Positions 38,776-47,728 of a DNA stretch of 64,000 nt are shown here, piece after piece. Position 1 is the stretch's first letter. Every line of letters begins with the position of its first letter. A program made the position numbers and the translations under genes. Under the pieces are notes generated by a model. The model worked only from the letters and a program-made list of their open reading frames with translations. It was not told where the DNA came from and made no database searches. This DNA is from Variovorax sp. (GTDB lineage Bacteria > Pseudomonadota > Gammaproteobacteria > Burkholderiales > Burkholderiaceae_C), in assembly GCA_017744935.1 (NCBI GenBank), contig JAGIAI010000017.1:1-64000 (forward strand). Direction: 5' to 3'.

Positions 38776-39050
38776 GGGCTGACCGGGGCTGGAGGAGAGG
38801 GCGAAAGGAGAGGAGGACAATGATGCCGGCAACCAAGACGGTCGGGCCGATAGAATTCCACACGATTTTAAGGGCGCTCACCGATCCACCGACCGTCTCA
38901 GGGTGGGTCATGCCGTGAACTTGCGCCACCCCCTCCCGAAAGGGGCGAGCGCTTCCGGCAGCCGCGCGGCGTTCTGCACTGTCCTATGAACCTTTATTTC
39001 GCGTCATCCGCGTTACCTCAGCCGTCCCGGGCAGGTCGGGCATGTCGGGC

Positions 39051-39737
39051 ATGAAACAGCTCGCGCTGGACATCGGCCTGGCGAGCGGTCCGACGCTGGC
39101 GGGTTTCTTCGCCGGGCCGAACGAGCCGGCGCTGCGGCACCTGACGCTATGGGTCGGTGACGGGCGTTCGCCGACAGTCCATTCGCCGGTGCCGACCTAC
39201 CTCTGGGGCGAAAGCGCCAGCGGCAAGACGCATCTGCTCGAAGGGGTGCGGGCCGCGCTGAAAGACCAGGGGGCGAGCGCAGGCTGGTTGCATCCCGGCA
39301 TTGCCGACCCGCCCGAGTTTGACGATCGCTGGGGCGCGATCCTGCTCGATGACGTTCACCTGTACACGGCGGTCCAGCAGCACGCGGCATTCAACTGGTT
39401 CGTCAATGCCCAGAGCTTGCAGCGTGGCGTCGTGGCGGCGGGCGCGGTGCCCCCGGCCGACCTGCCGTTGCGCGAGGACCTGCGCACCCGCCTCGGCTGG
39501 GGCCATGTCTTTCACCTGCAGGTGCTGAGCGAGGCCGAGCGCCGCGCGGTGCTGCGTCAGGCGGCGGACGATCGCGGCGTGATGCTGTCGGATGACGTGC
39601 TCGACTACATGCTCCATCGTTTCAGCCGCGACCTCGGGAGCCTCATGGAACTGCTCACGCAGCTCGATGGCTACGCCCTGCAGACACAGCGCGCGATCAC
39701 GATCCCCCTGATCCGGTCGATGCTCGAAAATGAATGA
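39051..39737 (+). CDS. hda: DnaA regulatory inactivator Hda
   Basis: A 228-residue AAA+ protein related to DnaA domain III that promotes hydrolysis of DnaA-bound ATP with the sliding clamp. The clamp-binding N-terminus is MKQLALDIGL; Walker A is LWGESASGKTHLLEG and Walker B is ILLDDVHLY. The Box VII/sensor II helices end with RAITIPLIRSML. ATG 39051 is preferred; ATG 39042 is three codons earlier. Confidence 0.93.
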   Translation: MKQLALDIGLASGPTLAGFFAGPNEPALRHLTLWVGDGRSPTVHSPVPTYLWGESASGKTHLLEGVRAALKDQGASAGWLHPGIADPPEFDDRWGAILLDDVHLYTAVQQHAAFNWFVNAQSLQRGVVAAGAVPPADLPLREDLRTRLGWGHVFHLQVLSEAERRAVLRQAADDRGVMLSDDVLDYMLHRFSRDLGSLMELLTQLDGYALQTQRAITIPLIRSMLENE

Positions 39738-39765
39738 GGCGCCGAGCGCCCAATCCCTCCATCCA

Positions 39766-41343
39766 ATGATCAAGCAATTCATCGACAAGCTCCTCGGGAA
39801 GTCCGGCGGCGCCGCGGCGCGCGGCAAGACCCGTTTCGGCAAGCGCCAGGAAGTGGCGGCATCGGTCCACGGCATCAACCCTGCATTGGTCGACGAGCGC
39901 GCCAAGAACGTGGTGACCACCCTCCAGGAAGCCGGCTTCGAGGCGTACATCGTGGGCGGCGCAGTGCGTGATCTGCTGCTCGGCCTTCGCCCGAAGGACT
40001 TCGACGTGGCGACCAACGCGACACCGGAACAGGTCAAGGGCCTCTTTCGCCGCGCCTTCATCATCGGGCGGCGCTTCCGTATCGTCCATGTCGTCTACGG
40101 TCGCGGCCGCGAGCACGAGGTGATCGAAGTCTCGACGTTCCGCGCCTACATGGACAGCAACGGCGCCGAGCAGGTCGCCGGCAACGAGCGCACCAGCAAG
40201 GGCGAACTGGCCGGCATGAAGCATGCCGTGGACGCCAGCGGCCGCGTGCTGCGCGACAACGTCTGGGGTCCGCAGGAGGAAGACGCCGCGCGGCGCGACT
40301 TCACGGTGAATGCGATGTACTACGACCCTGCAAGCCAGATCGTGGTCGACTATCACAACGGCATCCGGGACGCGAAGAAGCTCACGTTGCGCATGATCGG
40401 CGACCCGGCCACGCGCTATCGCGAAGACCCCGTTCGCATCATTCGTGCGATCCGCTTCTCCGCCAAGCTGGCAGCGCTCGGCTTCAACCTGGAGGCCAAG
40501 ACGGCGGCGCCGCTGGTGGCATCGAGCAAGTTGCTCGCCGATGTGCCGCAAAGCCGGCTATTCGATGAAATGCTCAAGCTGCTGCAGACCGGGCATTCGG
40601 TTGCGACCATCGAGCAGCTCCGTGCGCTCGGCATGTCGACCGGGATCTATCCCTTGCTCGACATCGTGGTCGAGCGGGCCGATCAACCCTTCGTGCGTGC
40701 CGCCCTTCAGGACACCGATCGCCGCGTGGCGGAGGGCAAGCCCGTGGCGCCGAGCTTCCTGCTTGCGTGCGTCTTGTGGGCCGATGTCCGCGACGGCTGG
40801 GCGCAGCGCATGCAGCCGCGCGGCGGAGAGCGACCGATGGCACCGTTCCCGGCGCTCCAGGACGCGATCGACGACGTGTTCAACGCGCGCATCGGCGATG
40901 TGTCCGGCCGCGGCAAGCTCGGGGCCGACATGCGCGAGATCTGGATGATGCAGCCGCGCTTCGACAAGCGCAGCGGTGCGACGCCGTACAGCCTGGTCGA
41001 GCAGGCGCGCTTCCGCGCCGCCTTCGATTTCATGCGCCTGCGCGCCGACGTCGGTGAGATCGGCGAGGCCGTCGCCGAGTGGTGGCAGGAATTCAGCACG
41101 GCCGATGACATGCGTCGGCAGGACTTGATGGACCAGGTCCGCGACGAGCAGCAGAAGAAGGTTCGACAGCGGGCGCCGCGATCCGCCGGCGGTGCAGGGG
41201 CCCGTCCGCTGGCCTCGCCGGCAGCGGAGGCAAACGCCGCATTGCCGCCAGACGGTGAAGTTGCCCTGGCGCCTGCGCGCAAGCGTCGCCGTCGGCGCAA
41301 GCCGCGCAGCGGTGGCGATGCTGCCAGCAGCGCGGCGGAATGA
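39766..41343 (+). CDS. pcnB: Poly(A) polymerase I
   Basis: A 525-residue class II nucleotidyltransferase that adds poly(A) tails to RNA. The signature GGAVRDLLLGLRPKDFDVATN contains the catalytic Asp pair (cited as GGAVRDLLL and KDFDVATN). ARRDFTVNAMYYDP and GDPATRYREDPVRIIRAIRF follow. The C-terminal tail is strongly basic (ARKRRRRRKPRSGG). The start chosen is MIKQFIDKLL; ATG 39730, overlapping hda, is possible. It overlaps folK by 4 bases. Confidence 0.94.
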   Translation: MIKQFIDKLLGKSGGAAARGKTRFGKRQEVAASVHGINPALVDERAKNVVTTLQEAGFEAYIVGGAVRDLLLGLRPKDFDVATNATPEQVKGLFRRAFIIGRRFRIVHVVYGRGREHEVIEVSTFRAYMDSNGAEQVAGNERTSKGELAGMKHAVDASGRVLRDNVWGPQEEDAARRDFTVNAMYYDPASQIVVDYHNGIRDAKKLTLRMIGDPATRYREDPVRIIRAIRFSAKLAALGFNLEAKTAAPLVASSKLLADVPQSRLFDEMLKLLQTGHSVATIEQLRALGMSTGIYPLLDIVVERADQPFVRAALQDTDRRVAEGKPVAPSFLLACVLWADVRDGWAQRMQPRGGERPMAPFPALQDAIDDVFNARIGDVSGRGKLGADMREIWMMQPRFDKRSGATPYSLVEQARFRAAFDFMRLRADVGEIGEAVAEWWQEFSTADDMRRQDLMDQVRDEQQKKVRQRAPRSAGGAGARPLASPAAEANAALPPDGEVALAPARKRRRRRKPRSGGDAASSAAE

Positions 41344-41798
41344 CCAATCGCGCCCACGTCGCGATCGGCGCGAACCTCGGCGATGCGCGTGCCGCAGTGC
41401 TGCGCGCCATGGCGGACCTAGGCACCTTGCCTGAAACGCGCGTCGTCGCGCGTTCGTCGCTCTATCGCAGCGCGCCGGTCGATGCGATCGGGCCCGATTT
41501 CATCAACGCGGTGGTGGAGCTCGAAACGGGGTTGGAGCCGGAGTCCTTGTTGCGCGAACTCCAGCGCCTGGAGCTTGGTGCGGGCCGTGAGCGACCGTAC
41601 CGGAATGCGCCACGAACCCTCGACCTCGACTTGCTTTTTCACGGTGAGGTGGTGATGGCGACGGAGGTGTTGACGCTTCCGCATCCGCGTATTTCCGAGC
41701 GCGCCTTCGTCCTGCTCCCGCTTGCCGAGATCGCACCGGATCGCGTAACGCAGGCCCAGTTGCGCCACGTCGGCGACCAGCGCATAGAGCGGCTCTGA
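41340..41798 (+). CDS. folK: HPPK (6-hydroxymethyl-dihydropterin pyrophosphokinase)
   Basis: A 152-residue folate-pathway enzyme that pyrophosphorylates 6-hydroxymethyl-7,8-dihydropterin. Motifs are AHVAIGANLGDARAAV at the N-terminus, SSLYRSAPVDAIGPDFINAV and the catalytic region ERPYRNAPRTLDLDLLFHG (Asp pair DLDLL). Coupled to pcnB by ATGA. Confidence 0.95.
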   Translation: MTNRAHVAIGANLGDARAAVLRAMADLGTLPETRVVARSSLYRSAPVDAIGPDFINAVVELETGLEPESLLRELQRLELGAGRERPYRNAPRTLDLDLLFHGEVVMATEVLTLPHPRISERAFVLLPLAEIAPDRVTQAQLRHVGDQRIERL

Positions 41799-41892
41799 GA
41801 GCGGATTCGGGCCCGCCCATTACACTTGCGCGGTTTTTTCATGAAGGTGTCACACAAAAATGCTGTGACGGCCGCGAACTCAGGAGAGCGCC

Positions 41893-42537
41893 ATGTTCGG
41901 CAAGCTGCTGCCCCGGGAGGGGAATTTTTTCGAGATGTTCAATCAGCATGCCGACCGCATCGTCGAAGCCGCACGCGCGTTTGAACACTTGGTGGCCAAC
42001 TACAACGACCTGCACCTGCGCGAGCAGTACAACCGCGATGTCGACAACGCCGAGCGTGCCGCGGACCGGGTCACCCACGACGTCAACCGGCTGATCCACA
42101 AGACGTTCATCACGCCGATCGACCGCGAGCAGATCCACAAGCTCATCAACACCATGGATGACGTGGCCGACCTGATCCAGGACTCCGCCGAAACCATGGC
42201 GCTGTACGACGTGCGTCACATGACCGAAGAAATCACGCGCCTGACCACGCTCAGCGTGAAGTGCTGCGAGCGGGTAAAGGACGCCGTCGAGTTTCTCGGC
42301 AAGATCACGGATCCCGTAACCGCGGAGGCCACCCTCAAGACCTGCGAGGAAATCGACCGCCTAGAATCGGATGCCGATCGGGTGATGCGCAGTGCCATGA
42401 GCAAGCTCTTCCGCGAGGAGCCCGATGTGCGCGAGGTCATCAAGCTCAAGGCCATCTATGAGCTGCTCGAGACGATCACCGACAAGTGCGAGGACGTCGC
42501 CAACGTGATCGAGGGCATCGTCCTCGAGAACTCCTGA
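41893..42537 (+). CDS. DUF47 (PhoU-like) partner of the phosphate transporter
   Basis: A 214-residue all-helical DUF47/PhoU-related protein starting MFGKLLPREGNFFEMFNQHA. Conserved helices include INTMDDVADLIQDSAETMAL and LETITDKCEDVANVIEGIVL. These proteins regulate the adjacent Pit transporter. The pit gene starts 13 bases downstream. Confidence 0.93.
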   Translation: MFGKLLPREGNFFEMFNQHADRIVEAARAFEHLVANYNDLHLREQYNRDVDNAERAADRVTHDVNRLIHKTFITPIDREQIHKLINTMDDVADLIQDSAETMALYDVRHMTEEITRLTTLSVKCCERVKDAVEFLGKITDPVTAEATLKTCEEIDRLESDADRVMRSAMSKLFREEPDVREVIKLKAIYELLETITDKCEDVANVIEGIVLENS

Positions 42538-42550
42538 CCGCGGGTTTCGA

Positions 42551-43561
42551 ATGGCAACGGTTCAAGTCGCCCTCTGGGTGGTCGTGCTGCTGGTCGCGCT
42601 GGCCATCCTCTTCGACTTCATGAACGGCTTCCACGACGCGGCGAACTCGATCGCCACCGTGGTGTCGACCGGCGTGCTCCGGCCTGGCCAGGCGGTGATC
42701 TTCGCGGCCTTCTTCAATCTGATCGCGGTCTTCGTCTTCCATCTGAGCGTGGCCGCGACGATCGGCAAGGGGATCGCGCAGCCGGAGGTGGTCGACGTGC
42801 ATGTGGTGTTCGGCGCACTGGTGGGGGCGATCACCTGGAACCTGGTGACCTGGTACTACGGCATCCCCAGTAGTTCCTCGCATGCGCTCATCGGCGGCAT
42901 CGTGGGCGCAGTCATCGCCAAGGCCGGCGTCGGAGCGCTGATTGCCGGGGGCATCTGGAAGACGGTCGCCTTCATCTTCGTTTCGCCCTTGCTCGGATTC
43001 ATGCTGGGCTCGCTCATGATGGTGGCGGTCGCCTGGTTGTTCAGGCACTCCACGCCGTCGCGCATCGACAGTTGGTTCCGCCGGCTGCAACTGGTCTCCG
43101 CAGGCGCGTACAGCCTGGGCCATGGTGGCAACGATGCGCAGAAGACCATCGGCATCATCTGGATGCTGCTGATCGCCACCGGCTACGCGGCGGCCGATGC
43201 GACTGTCCCGCCAACCTGGACGATCGTCATCTGCTACACGGCCATCTCGCTCGGCACGATGTTCGGCGGGTGGCGCATCGTGAAGACGATGGGCCAGAAG
43301 ATCACCAAGCTCAAGCCCGTGGGCGGCTTCTGTGCGGAGACAGGCGGTGCGTTGACGCTGTTCCTCGCGACCGCGCTCGGCATTCCGGTTTCGACCACGC
43401 ACACGATCACCGGCGCCATCGTCGGCGTGGGCTCCACCCAGCGCGCCAGCGCCGTTCGCTGGGGTGTCGCGGGCAACATCGTGTGGGCCTGGGTCCTGAC
43501 GATCCCGGCGTCGGCCTTCGTCGCCGCGATCGCCTACTGGGTCGGCATGCAGATCCTCTGA
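42551..43561 (+). CDS. pit: Inorganic phosphate transporter, Pit family
   Basis: A 336-residue PitA-type phosphate permease. The duplicated signature is visible as FMNGFHDAANSIATVVSTG in the N-terminal half and SLGHGGNDAQKTIGIIW in the second half. SSSHALIGGIVGA and STTHTITGAIVGVGS are the paired inner motifs. About ten membrane helices. Low-affinity, metal-phosphate/proton symport is the family activity. Confidence 0.95.
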   Translation: MATVQVALWVVVLLVALAILFDFMNGFHDAANSIATVVSTGVLRPGQAVIFAAFFNLIAVFVFHLSVAATIGKGIAQPEVVDVHVVFGALVGAITWNLVTWYYGIPSSSSHALIGGIVGAVIAKAGVGALIAGGIWKTVAFIFVSPLLGFMLGSLMMVAVAWLFRHSTPSRIDSWFRRLQLVSAGAYSLGHGGNDAQKTIGIIWMLLIATGYAAADATVPPTWTIVICYTAISLGTMFGGWRIVKTMGQKITKLKPVGGFCAETGGALTLFLATALGIPVSTTHTITGAIVGVGSTQRASAVRWGVAGNIVWAWVLTIPASAFVAAIAYWVGMQIL

Positions 43562-43580
43562 CGCCGACGCCCGCTACACG

Positions 43581-44033
43581 CTATTGCGAGATCTTGCGGC
43601 CCGCCTCGATCTCGTGTTCGAAGTAGCGCTGGATGCTGAACGCCAGGCTCGCCATCAGCACGGTGCTCCCGACGAGCAGGGCGAGGACGACAGCACCGAT
43701 GGTGAGCCAGCTCGTGCGTCCGGAGGTCGATTCCGCGGCCGCGGCCCTGCCGGCGTTGTAGCGCGCATTCCATTTCTCGGGTGACATGAGGCCGTAGACG
43801 ATGGCCGTCAGTGCGCAAGCCGATATGGTGAATCCGAGAAACGGGATCAGTGCCCAGCTCAATCCGTCGTCCAATCCGTACAACCGCGCGCGCTCGATGC
43901 CGTACAAGCCGATGGCTGTCGGGATCGGCAGCAACCAACCGAGGGTGCTCGAAAAGCCGCGCAGATAGAAGCAATGCAGGCCGAGCGGCCCGCCGAGGAA
44001 GGCCAGCCACGCGGCCACTGTCTTGTTTTTCAT
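43581..44033 (-). CDS. TM2-domain membrane protein
   Basis: A 150-residue protein with a TM2-type start (MKNKTVAAWLAFLGGPLGLH, FYLRGF), helices at about 7-30, 55-80 and 105-130, and a short C-terminal tail. Function unknown. Its start overlaps the stop of the upstream acetyltransferase (ATGA). Confidence 0.82.
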   Translation of the reverse strand: MKNKTVAAWLAFLGGPLGLHCFYLRGFSSTLGWLLPIPTAIGLYGIERARLYGLDDGLSWALIPFLGFTISACALTAIVYGLMSPEKWNARYNAGRAAAAESTSGRTSWLTIGAVVLALLVGSTVLMASLAFSIQRYFEHEIEAGRKISQ

Positions 44034-44551
44034 TCCGGTTTGGTCGAGCTGCCTTCGCCCAGGACCTTCTCCATCAGGACGACGTCGCGCCACTCGCCGA
44101 ACTTCCAGCCGCAGTCCTTCAGGACGCCGACATGGGTGAAGCCTTGCGCGCGATGCACCCCGATCGAGCCGGCGTTTGCGGAGTCGCCTATGACTGCAAT
44201 GAGCTTGCGCACGCCGAGCGTTTCGGCTGCTTGCGAGAGGGCGTCGAGCAGTTTCGAACCCAGTCCCTGGCCCCGGGCGCTATTGGCGAGGTAGATGGAA
44301 TCCTCTGCCGAGAAGCGATAGGCCGGGCGCGGCTTGAACCAGTTGCAGTAAGCGAAGCCGAGGACCTCGCCATCTTGCTCCGCGACGAGGTAGGGGAGCT
44401 TCTTGGAAAGGACGTCTGCTCGTCGTGCCGCCATGTCCGCGGCGCTCGGCGGATCGGTCTCGAAGGTGCCCGTTCCGTTCAGGACGTGGTGGGCGTAAAT
44501 GGCGGTGATGGCCTCGATGTCTTCGTCGCGGCTAGGGCGGATGTTGGTCAT
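44030..44551 (-). CDS. GNAT acetyltransferase, phosphinothricin acetyltransferase-like
   Basis: A 173-residue N-acetyltransferase. The acetyl-CoA loop is SARGQGLGSKLLDALSQ (about 93-109). IRPSRDEDIEAITAIYAHHV and ETDPPSAADMAARR match the PAT/MnaT group that acetylates phosphinothricin, methionine sulfoximine or related amines. Physiological substrate unknown. Coupled to the TM2 gene downstream. Confidence 0.88.
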   Translation of the reverse strand: MTNIRPSRDEDIEAITAIYAHHVLNGTGTFETDPPSAADMAARRADVLSKKLPYLVAEQDGEVLGFAYCNWFKPRPAYRFSAEDSIYLANSARGQGLGSKLLDALSQAAETLGVRKLIAVIGDSANAGSIGVHRAQGFTHVGVLKDCGWKFGEWRDVVLMEKVLGEGSSTKPE

Positions 44552-44598
44552 TTGGTACGTCCTGGCGCTGCCAGGTGCGGGGGAAAGCAGGTACGGGC

Positions 44599-44604
44599 TA
44601 TAAT
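44599..44604 (+). promoter_or_regulatory. Probable -10 element of the rpsP operon
   Basis: A perfect TATAAT within GGGCTATAATCG, 115 bases ahead of rpsP in a 167-base intergenic region. The leader between it and rpsP contains GC-rich complementary segments but no recognised element. Confidence 0.6.
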
Positions 44605-44718
44605 CGAGGGCTTTTCAGCGTGTCGCTGGCCGGGTGGCCATGTCGCGTGTCTCGACGCTGGAAGAACATTGTGGGCGAGCCTTGGAACAGGTTTGCCGCA
44701 CCACCCGAAGGATAAATC

Positions 44719-44982
44719 ATGGTCGTTATTCGACTTTCCCGCGGCGGCTCCAAGGGCCGTCCGTTCTTCAATATCGTCGTGTCGGACAAGCGCGAGCGTC
44801 GCGACGGCCGCTTCATCGAGCGCCTGGGCTTTTACAACCCGGCCGCCAAGGAAAACGAGGAAAGCATCCGCATCGCTCAGGATCGCCTCGCCTACTGGAA
44901 GGGCGTTGGCGCACAGCCGTCGCTTACCGTCCTGCGCCTGATCAAGCAAGCGGCTGCAGCCGCTCCCAAGGCGGCCGCCTAA
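44719..44982 (+). CDS. rpsP: Ribosomal protein S16
   Basis: An 87-residue 30S protein with [20 protein letters not shown] and [14 protein letters not shown] typical of S16. It begins the conserved rpsP-rimM-trmD-rplS operon. The ribosome site AAGGATAA precedes the ATG. Confidence 0.97.
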   Translation: MVVIRLSRGGSKGRPFFNIVVSDKRERRDGRFIERLGFYNPAAKENEESIRIAQDRLAYWKGVGAQPSLTVLRLIKQAAAAAPKAAA

Positions 44983-44996
44983 GCCGCTGTCCGGCG

Positions 44997-45551
44997 ATGC
45001 TGCCCACACTCGAAGCCGCCGAATTGCCGGCGGATGCGATCGAAGTGGCGCGCATCGCCGACGCCTGGGGCATCAAGGGCTGGTTCAAGGTCTTGCCCCA
45101 CAGCGCCGAGCCCGAGGCGCTTTTTTCTTCCAAGCGCTGGTTCCTGCAGCCGCCAGGCTCTCCCGCAGGCCGCGCGTTCCGGCTTCCGATCCGCGAAGCC
45201 AAGGAACATTCCGATTGCATCGTTGCCTCGTCTGCCGAGGTGCCTGACCGCAATGCAGCCGAAGCCTTGCGCGGCGCGCGAGTCTTCATTCCCAGATCGA
45301 GCTTCCCCTCCGCAGGCGACGACGAGTACTACTGGGTCGATCTGATTGGCCTCACTGTCGTCAATCGGGAAGGCGTCTCGCTGGGCACAGTCCGCGAATT
45401 GCTTGCGTCCGGCCCCCAGACCACGCTGGTCCTCGATGCGCAGGAGAACGGCAAGCCCGTTGAGCGCATGGTGCCGTTCGTTTCGGCGTTCATCGACAAG
45501 GTAGACCTTGCCGGCCGTGTGATCACGGTCGACTGGCAGCCTGACTACTGA
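44997..45551 (+). CDS. rimM: Ribosome maturation factor RimM
   Basis: A 184-residue factor for 16S rRNA processing and 30S assembly. The N-terminal beta-barrel has IEVARIADAWGIKGWFKV and the PRC barrel has YYWVDLIGLTVVNREGVSLG, ending VITVDWQPDY. The start ATG 44997 follows rpsP by 14 bases. Confidence 0.95.
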   Translation: MLPTLEAAELPADAIEVARIADAWGIKGWFKVLPHSAEPEALFSSKRWFLQPPGSPAGRAFRLPIREAKEHSDCIVASSAEVPDRNAAEALRGARVFIPRSSFPSAGDDEYYWVDLIGLTVVNREGVSLGTVRELLASGPQTTLVLDAQENGKPVERMVPFVSAFIDKVDLAGRVITVDWQPDY

Positions 45552-45575
45552 CCGAGGCCGCGGGCCGGCGCCGTC

Positions 45576-46322
45576 ATGCGCTTCGACGTCATCACCCTGT
45601 TTCCCGAATTGTTCGCTCCACTTCTGAGCAGTGGGGTGACGCGTCGCGCTTTCGAGTCGAAGCAGGTCGAGGTGGTGCTCTGGAACCCACGCGACTATGC
45701 GGATGGGAACTACCGGCGCGTCGACGATCGGCCGTTTGGCGGCGGCCCCGGGATGGTCATGCTGGCGCAGCCGTTGTCGGCGTGCCTCGATGCGGCGCTC
45801 GCTGCGCGGGGCGCAGCGGCACCTGTCGTCCTCTTTTCGCCGATTGGCGAAGCGCTGCGCCACGAGGCGGTCGAACAGTGGTCCGGCGGCGACGGTGCCG
45901 TGCTGGTCTGCGGCCGCTACGAAGGCATCGACCAACGCTTCATCGACGCCAGGGTCACGCACCAGATCAGCCTGGGTGATTTCGTGCTATCCGGCGGTGA
46001 GATTGCCGCCATGGCATTCCTCGACGCGATTGCGCGGCTGCAGCCCGGGGTGCTCGGTGATGAGGCGAGCCATGTGCAGGACAGTTTCAATCCCGCGCTT
46101 GATGGGCTGCTCGACTGCCCTCACTACACGCGGCCGGAGCAATGGAATGGAGAGCGCGTGCCGGCCGTGCTGATGTCGGGCCATCATCTTCAAATCGAAC
46201 GTTGGCGACGAGACCAGCGGCTCGCCATCACGCTGCGGAGGCGGCCGGATCTCATCGAGGCCGCCCGTCGGGCAGGCCGCCTCAGTACGGCGGACGAAGC
46301 CGCTCTCAAGAAAAAGCTATAA
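45576..46322 (+). CDS. trmD: tRNA (guanine-N1-)-methyltransferase
   Basis: A 248-residue SPOUT-class enzyme methylating G37 of tRNAs with SAM. Start [13 protein letters not shown]. The knot motifs [17 protein letters not shown] and [20 protein letters not shown] are intact. Its last codons overlap a probable -10 box for rplS. Confidence 0.97.
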   Translation: MRFDVITLFPELFAPLLSSGVTRRAFESKQVEVVLWNPRDYADGNYRRVDDRPFGGGPGMVMLAQPLSACLDAALAARGAAAPVVLFSPIGEALRHEAVEQWSGGDGAVLVCGRYEGIDQRFIDARVTHQISLGDFVLSGGEIAAMAFLDAIARLQPGVLGDEASHVQDSFNPALDGLLDCPHYTRPEQWNGERVPAVLMSGHHLQIERWRRDQRLAITLRRRPDLIEAARRAGRLSTADEAALKKKL

Positions 46323-46323
46323 T
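46318..46323 (+). promoter_or_regulatory. Probable -10 element for rplS overlapping the trmD stop
   Basis: A perfect TATAAT spans the trmD stop codon, about 100 bases ahead of rplS. This would allow rplS to be made independently of trmD, whose product is needed in far smaller amounts. Confidence 0.5.
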
Positions 46324-46422
46324 CCTCGGTTCTCCGATCCTCTGCCCGGCCGCGTCGGCATCTGTCAGGTGCTTCAAAAGACGCCTTTTGTGTAGCGTGG
46401 GCACGATCGAAATCAGGAAATC

Positions 46423-46800
46423 ATGAATCTCATCCAGACTCTCGAGCAGGAAGAAATCGCCCGCCTCGGCAAGAAGATCCCCGAGTTCTCGCCTGGTGAC
46501 ACCGTCATCGTCAGCGTGAACGTCGTCGAAGGCAACCGCAAGCGCGTGCAGGCCTACGAAGGCGTCGTGATCGCCAAGCGCAATCGCGGCCTCAACAGCG
46601 GCTTCACCGTGCGCAAGATCTCCAGCGGCGAAGGCGTGGAGCGTACGTTCCAGACCTACAGCCCGCTGATCGCTGGTATCGAAGTCAAGCGCCGCGGTGA
46701 CGTCCGTCGCGCCAAGCTGTACTACCTGCGTGATCGCAGCGGCCGTTCGGCTCGCATCAAGGAAAAGCTGCCTGGCAAGTCGGCAGCGGCCGCTCAATAA
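46423..46800 (+). CDS. rplS: Ribosomal protein L19
   Basis: A 125-residue 50S protein with the family stretches [20 protein letters not shown] and [13 protein letters not shown], ending [14 protein letters not shown]. It closes the rpsP operon ahead of a strong terminator. Confidence 0.97.
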   Translation: MNLIQTLEQEEIARLGKKIPEFSPGDTVIVSVNVVEGNRKRVQAYEGVVIAKRNRGLNSGFTVRKISSGEGVERTFQTYSPLIAGIEVKRRGDVRRAKLYYLRDRSGRSARIKEKLPGKSAAAAQ

Positions 46801-46820
46801 GAGGCCTCTCCTTGTCATGC

Positions 46821-46848
46821 AAAAAGCCGCCATTCGAGGCGGCTTTTT
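46821..46848 (+). terminator. Intrinsic terminator after rplS
   Basis: An 11-base-pair stem AAAAAGCCGCC / GGCGGCTTTTT with a 6-base loop, 20 bases after the rplS stop. Confidence 0.92.
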
Positions 46849-46968
46849 GCTTTTGGGGTGTCCATTCGAGCGGGAGATCGTGATTTTTTAGTGGTGCTGT
46901 GTCCTACGCCTGCACCGTTTCATCGTTGTAATTCCAAAGTCCATCCATTGACACATACATCACCGGCC

Positions 46969-47685
46969 ATGAGCGCAACCCCCGTCGAAGTGATCAACGT
47001 CGTGCCGCCAGCGCCTCTCAGGTCGTTCGATCCGCGCGAGGTGCCGGTGTCCTCCATTGATACCAGCCTGCCCGCCGTGGCCGTCGACCAACTGGGCGTC
47101 GGGGCGTTGCGCGCACGGTTTGCCACCCCGCCCGCGTGGACGCCTGAATTGCGTCGCGAGCCGCAGATGAGCGATCGCCCGCCGGCTCAGGCGGCCGTTC
47201 TTGTGCCGATCGTGACGCGCGAGCAACCGACGGTTCTCCTGACGGAGCGCACCGCCCATCTCACCCATCATTCAGGGCAAGTGGCTTTCCCTGGGGGCCG
47301 AGTCGACCCGGAGGACGCCAATATCTCCGCGGCCGCGCTGCGCGAGGCTTGGGAAGAAGTCGGTCTTTCGGCTGAGTACATCGAGGTGCTCGGCACGCTG
47401 CCGACGTACACGACCATTACCTCGTTCATCGTGACCCCGGTCGTGGCGCTGGTCCGCCCCGACTTCGAACTCGCCATCAACCCGCACGAGGTTGCCGAAG
47501 CCTTCGAAGTGCCGCTTGCCTTCCTCATGAACCCGGCCAATCACCGCCGCCACACCATGACCGACGATGATCGGCGGTCGCGCGAATGGTTGTCGATGCC
47601 GTACCAAGACGGTCCCAACGAGCGTTTCGTATGGGGCGCTACGGCTGGCATGCTGCGCAACCTCTACCGGTTCCTCTCAGCCTGA
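46969..47685 (+). CDS. Nudix hydrolase, CoA pyrophosphatase-like
   Basis: A 238-residue protein. The Nudix box runs from GGRVDPED to LREAWEEVGL (about 107-131), and the UPF0035-type CoA pyrophosphatase signature LTERTAHLTHHSGQVAFPGG lies directly before it. The first 70 residues are a variable extension. The likely reaction is hydrolysis of CoA or acyl-CoA to phosphopantetheine and ADP. Confidence 0.9.
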   Translation: MSATPVEVINVVPPAPLRSFDPREVPVSSIDTSLPAVAVDQLGVGALRARFATPPAWTPELRREPQMSDRPPAQAAVLVPIVTREQPTVLLTERTAHLTHHSGQVAFPGGRVDPEDANISAAALREAWEEVGLSAEYIEVLGTLPTYTTITSFIVTPVVALVRPDFELAINPHEVAEAFEVPLAFLMNPANHRRHTMTDDDRRSREWLSMPYQDGPNERFVWGATAGMLRNLYRFLSA

Positions 47686-47728
47686 CCGGGGCTGTGGGAT
47701 CGACGGAGGCTCTCGTTATCATCGACGG

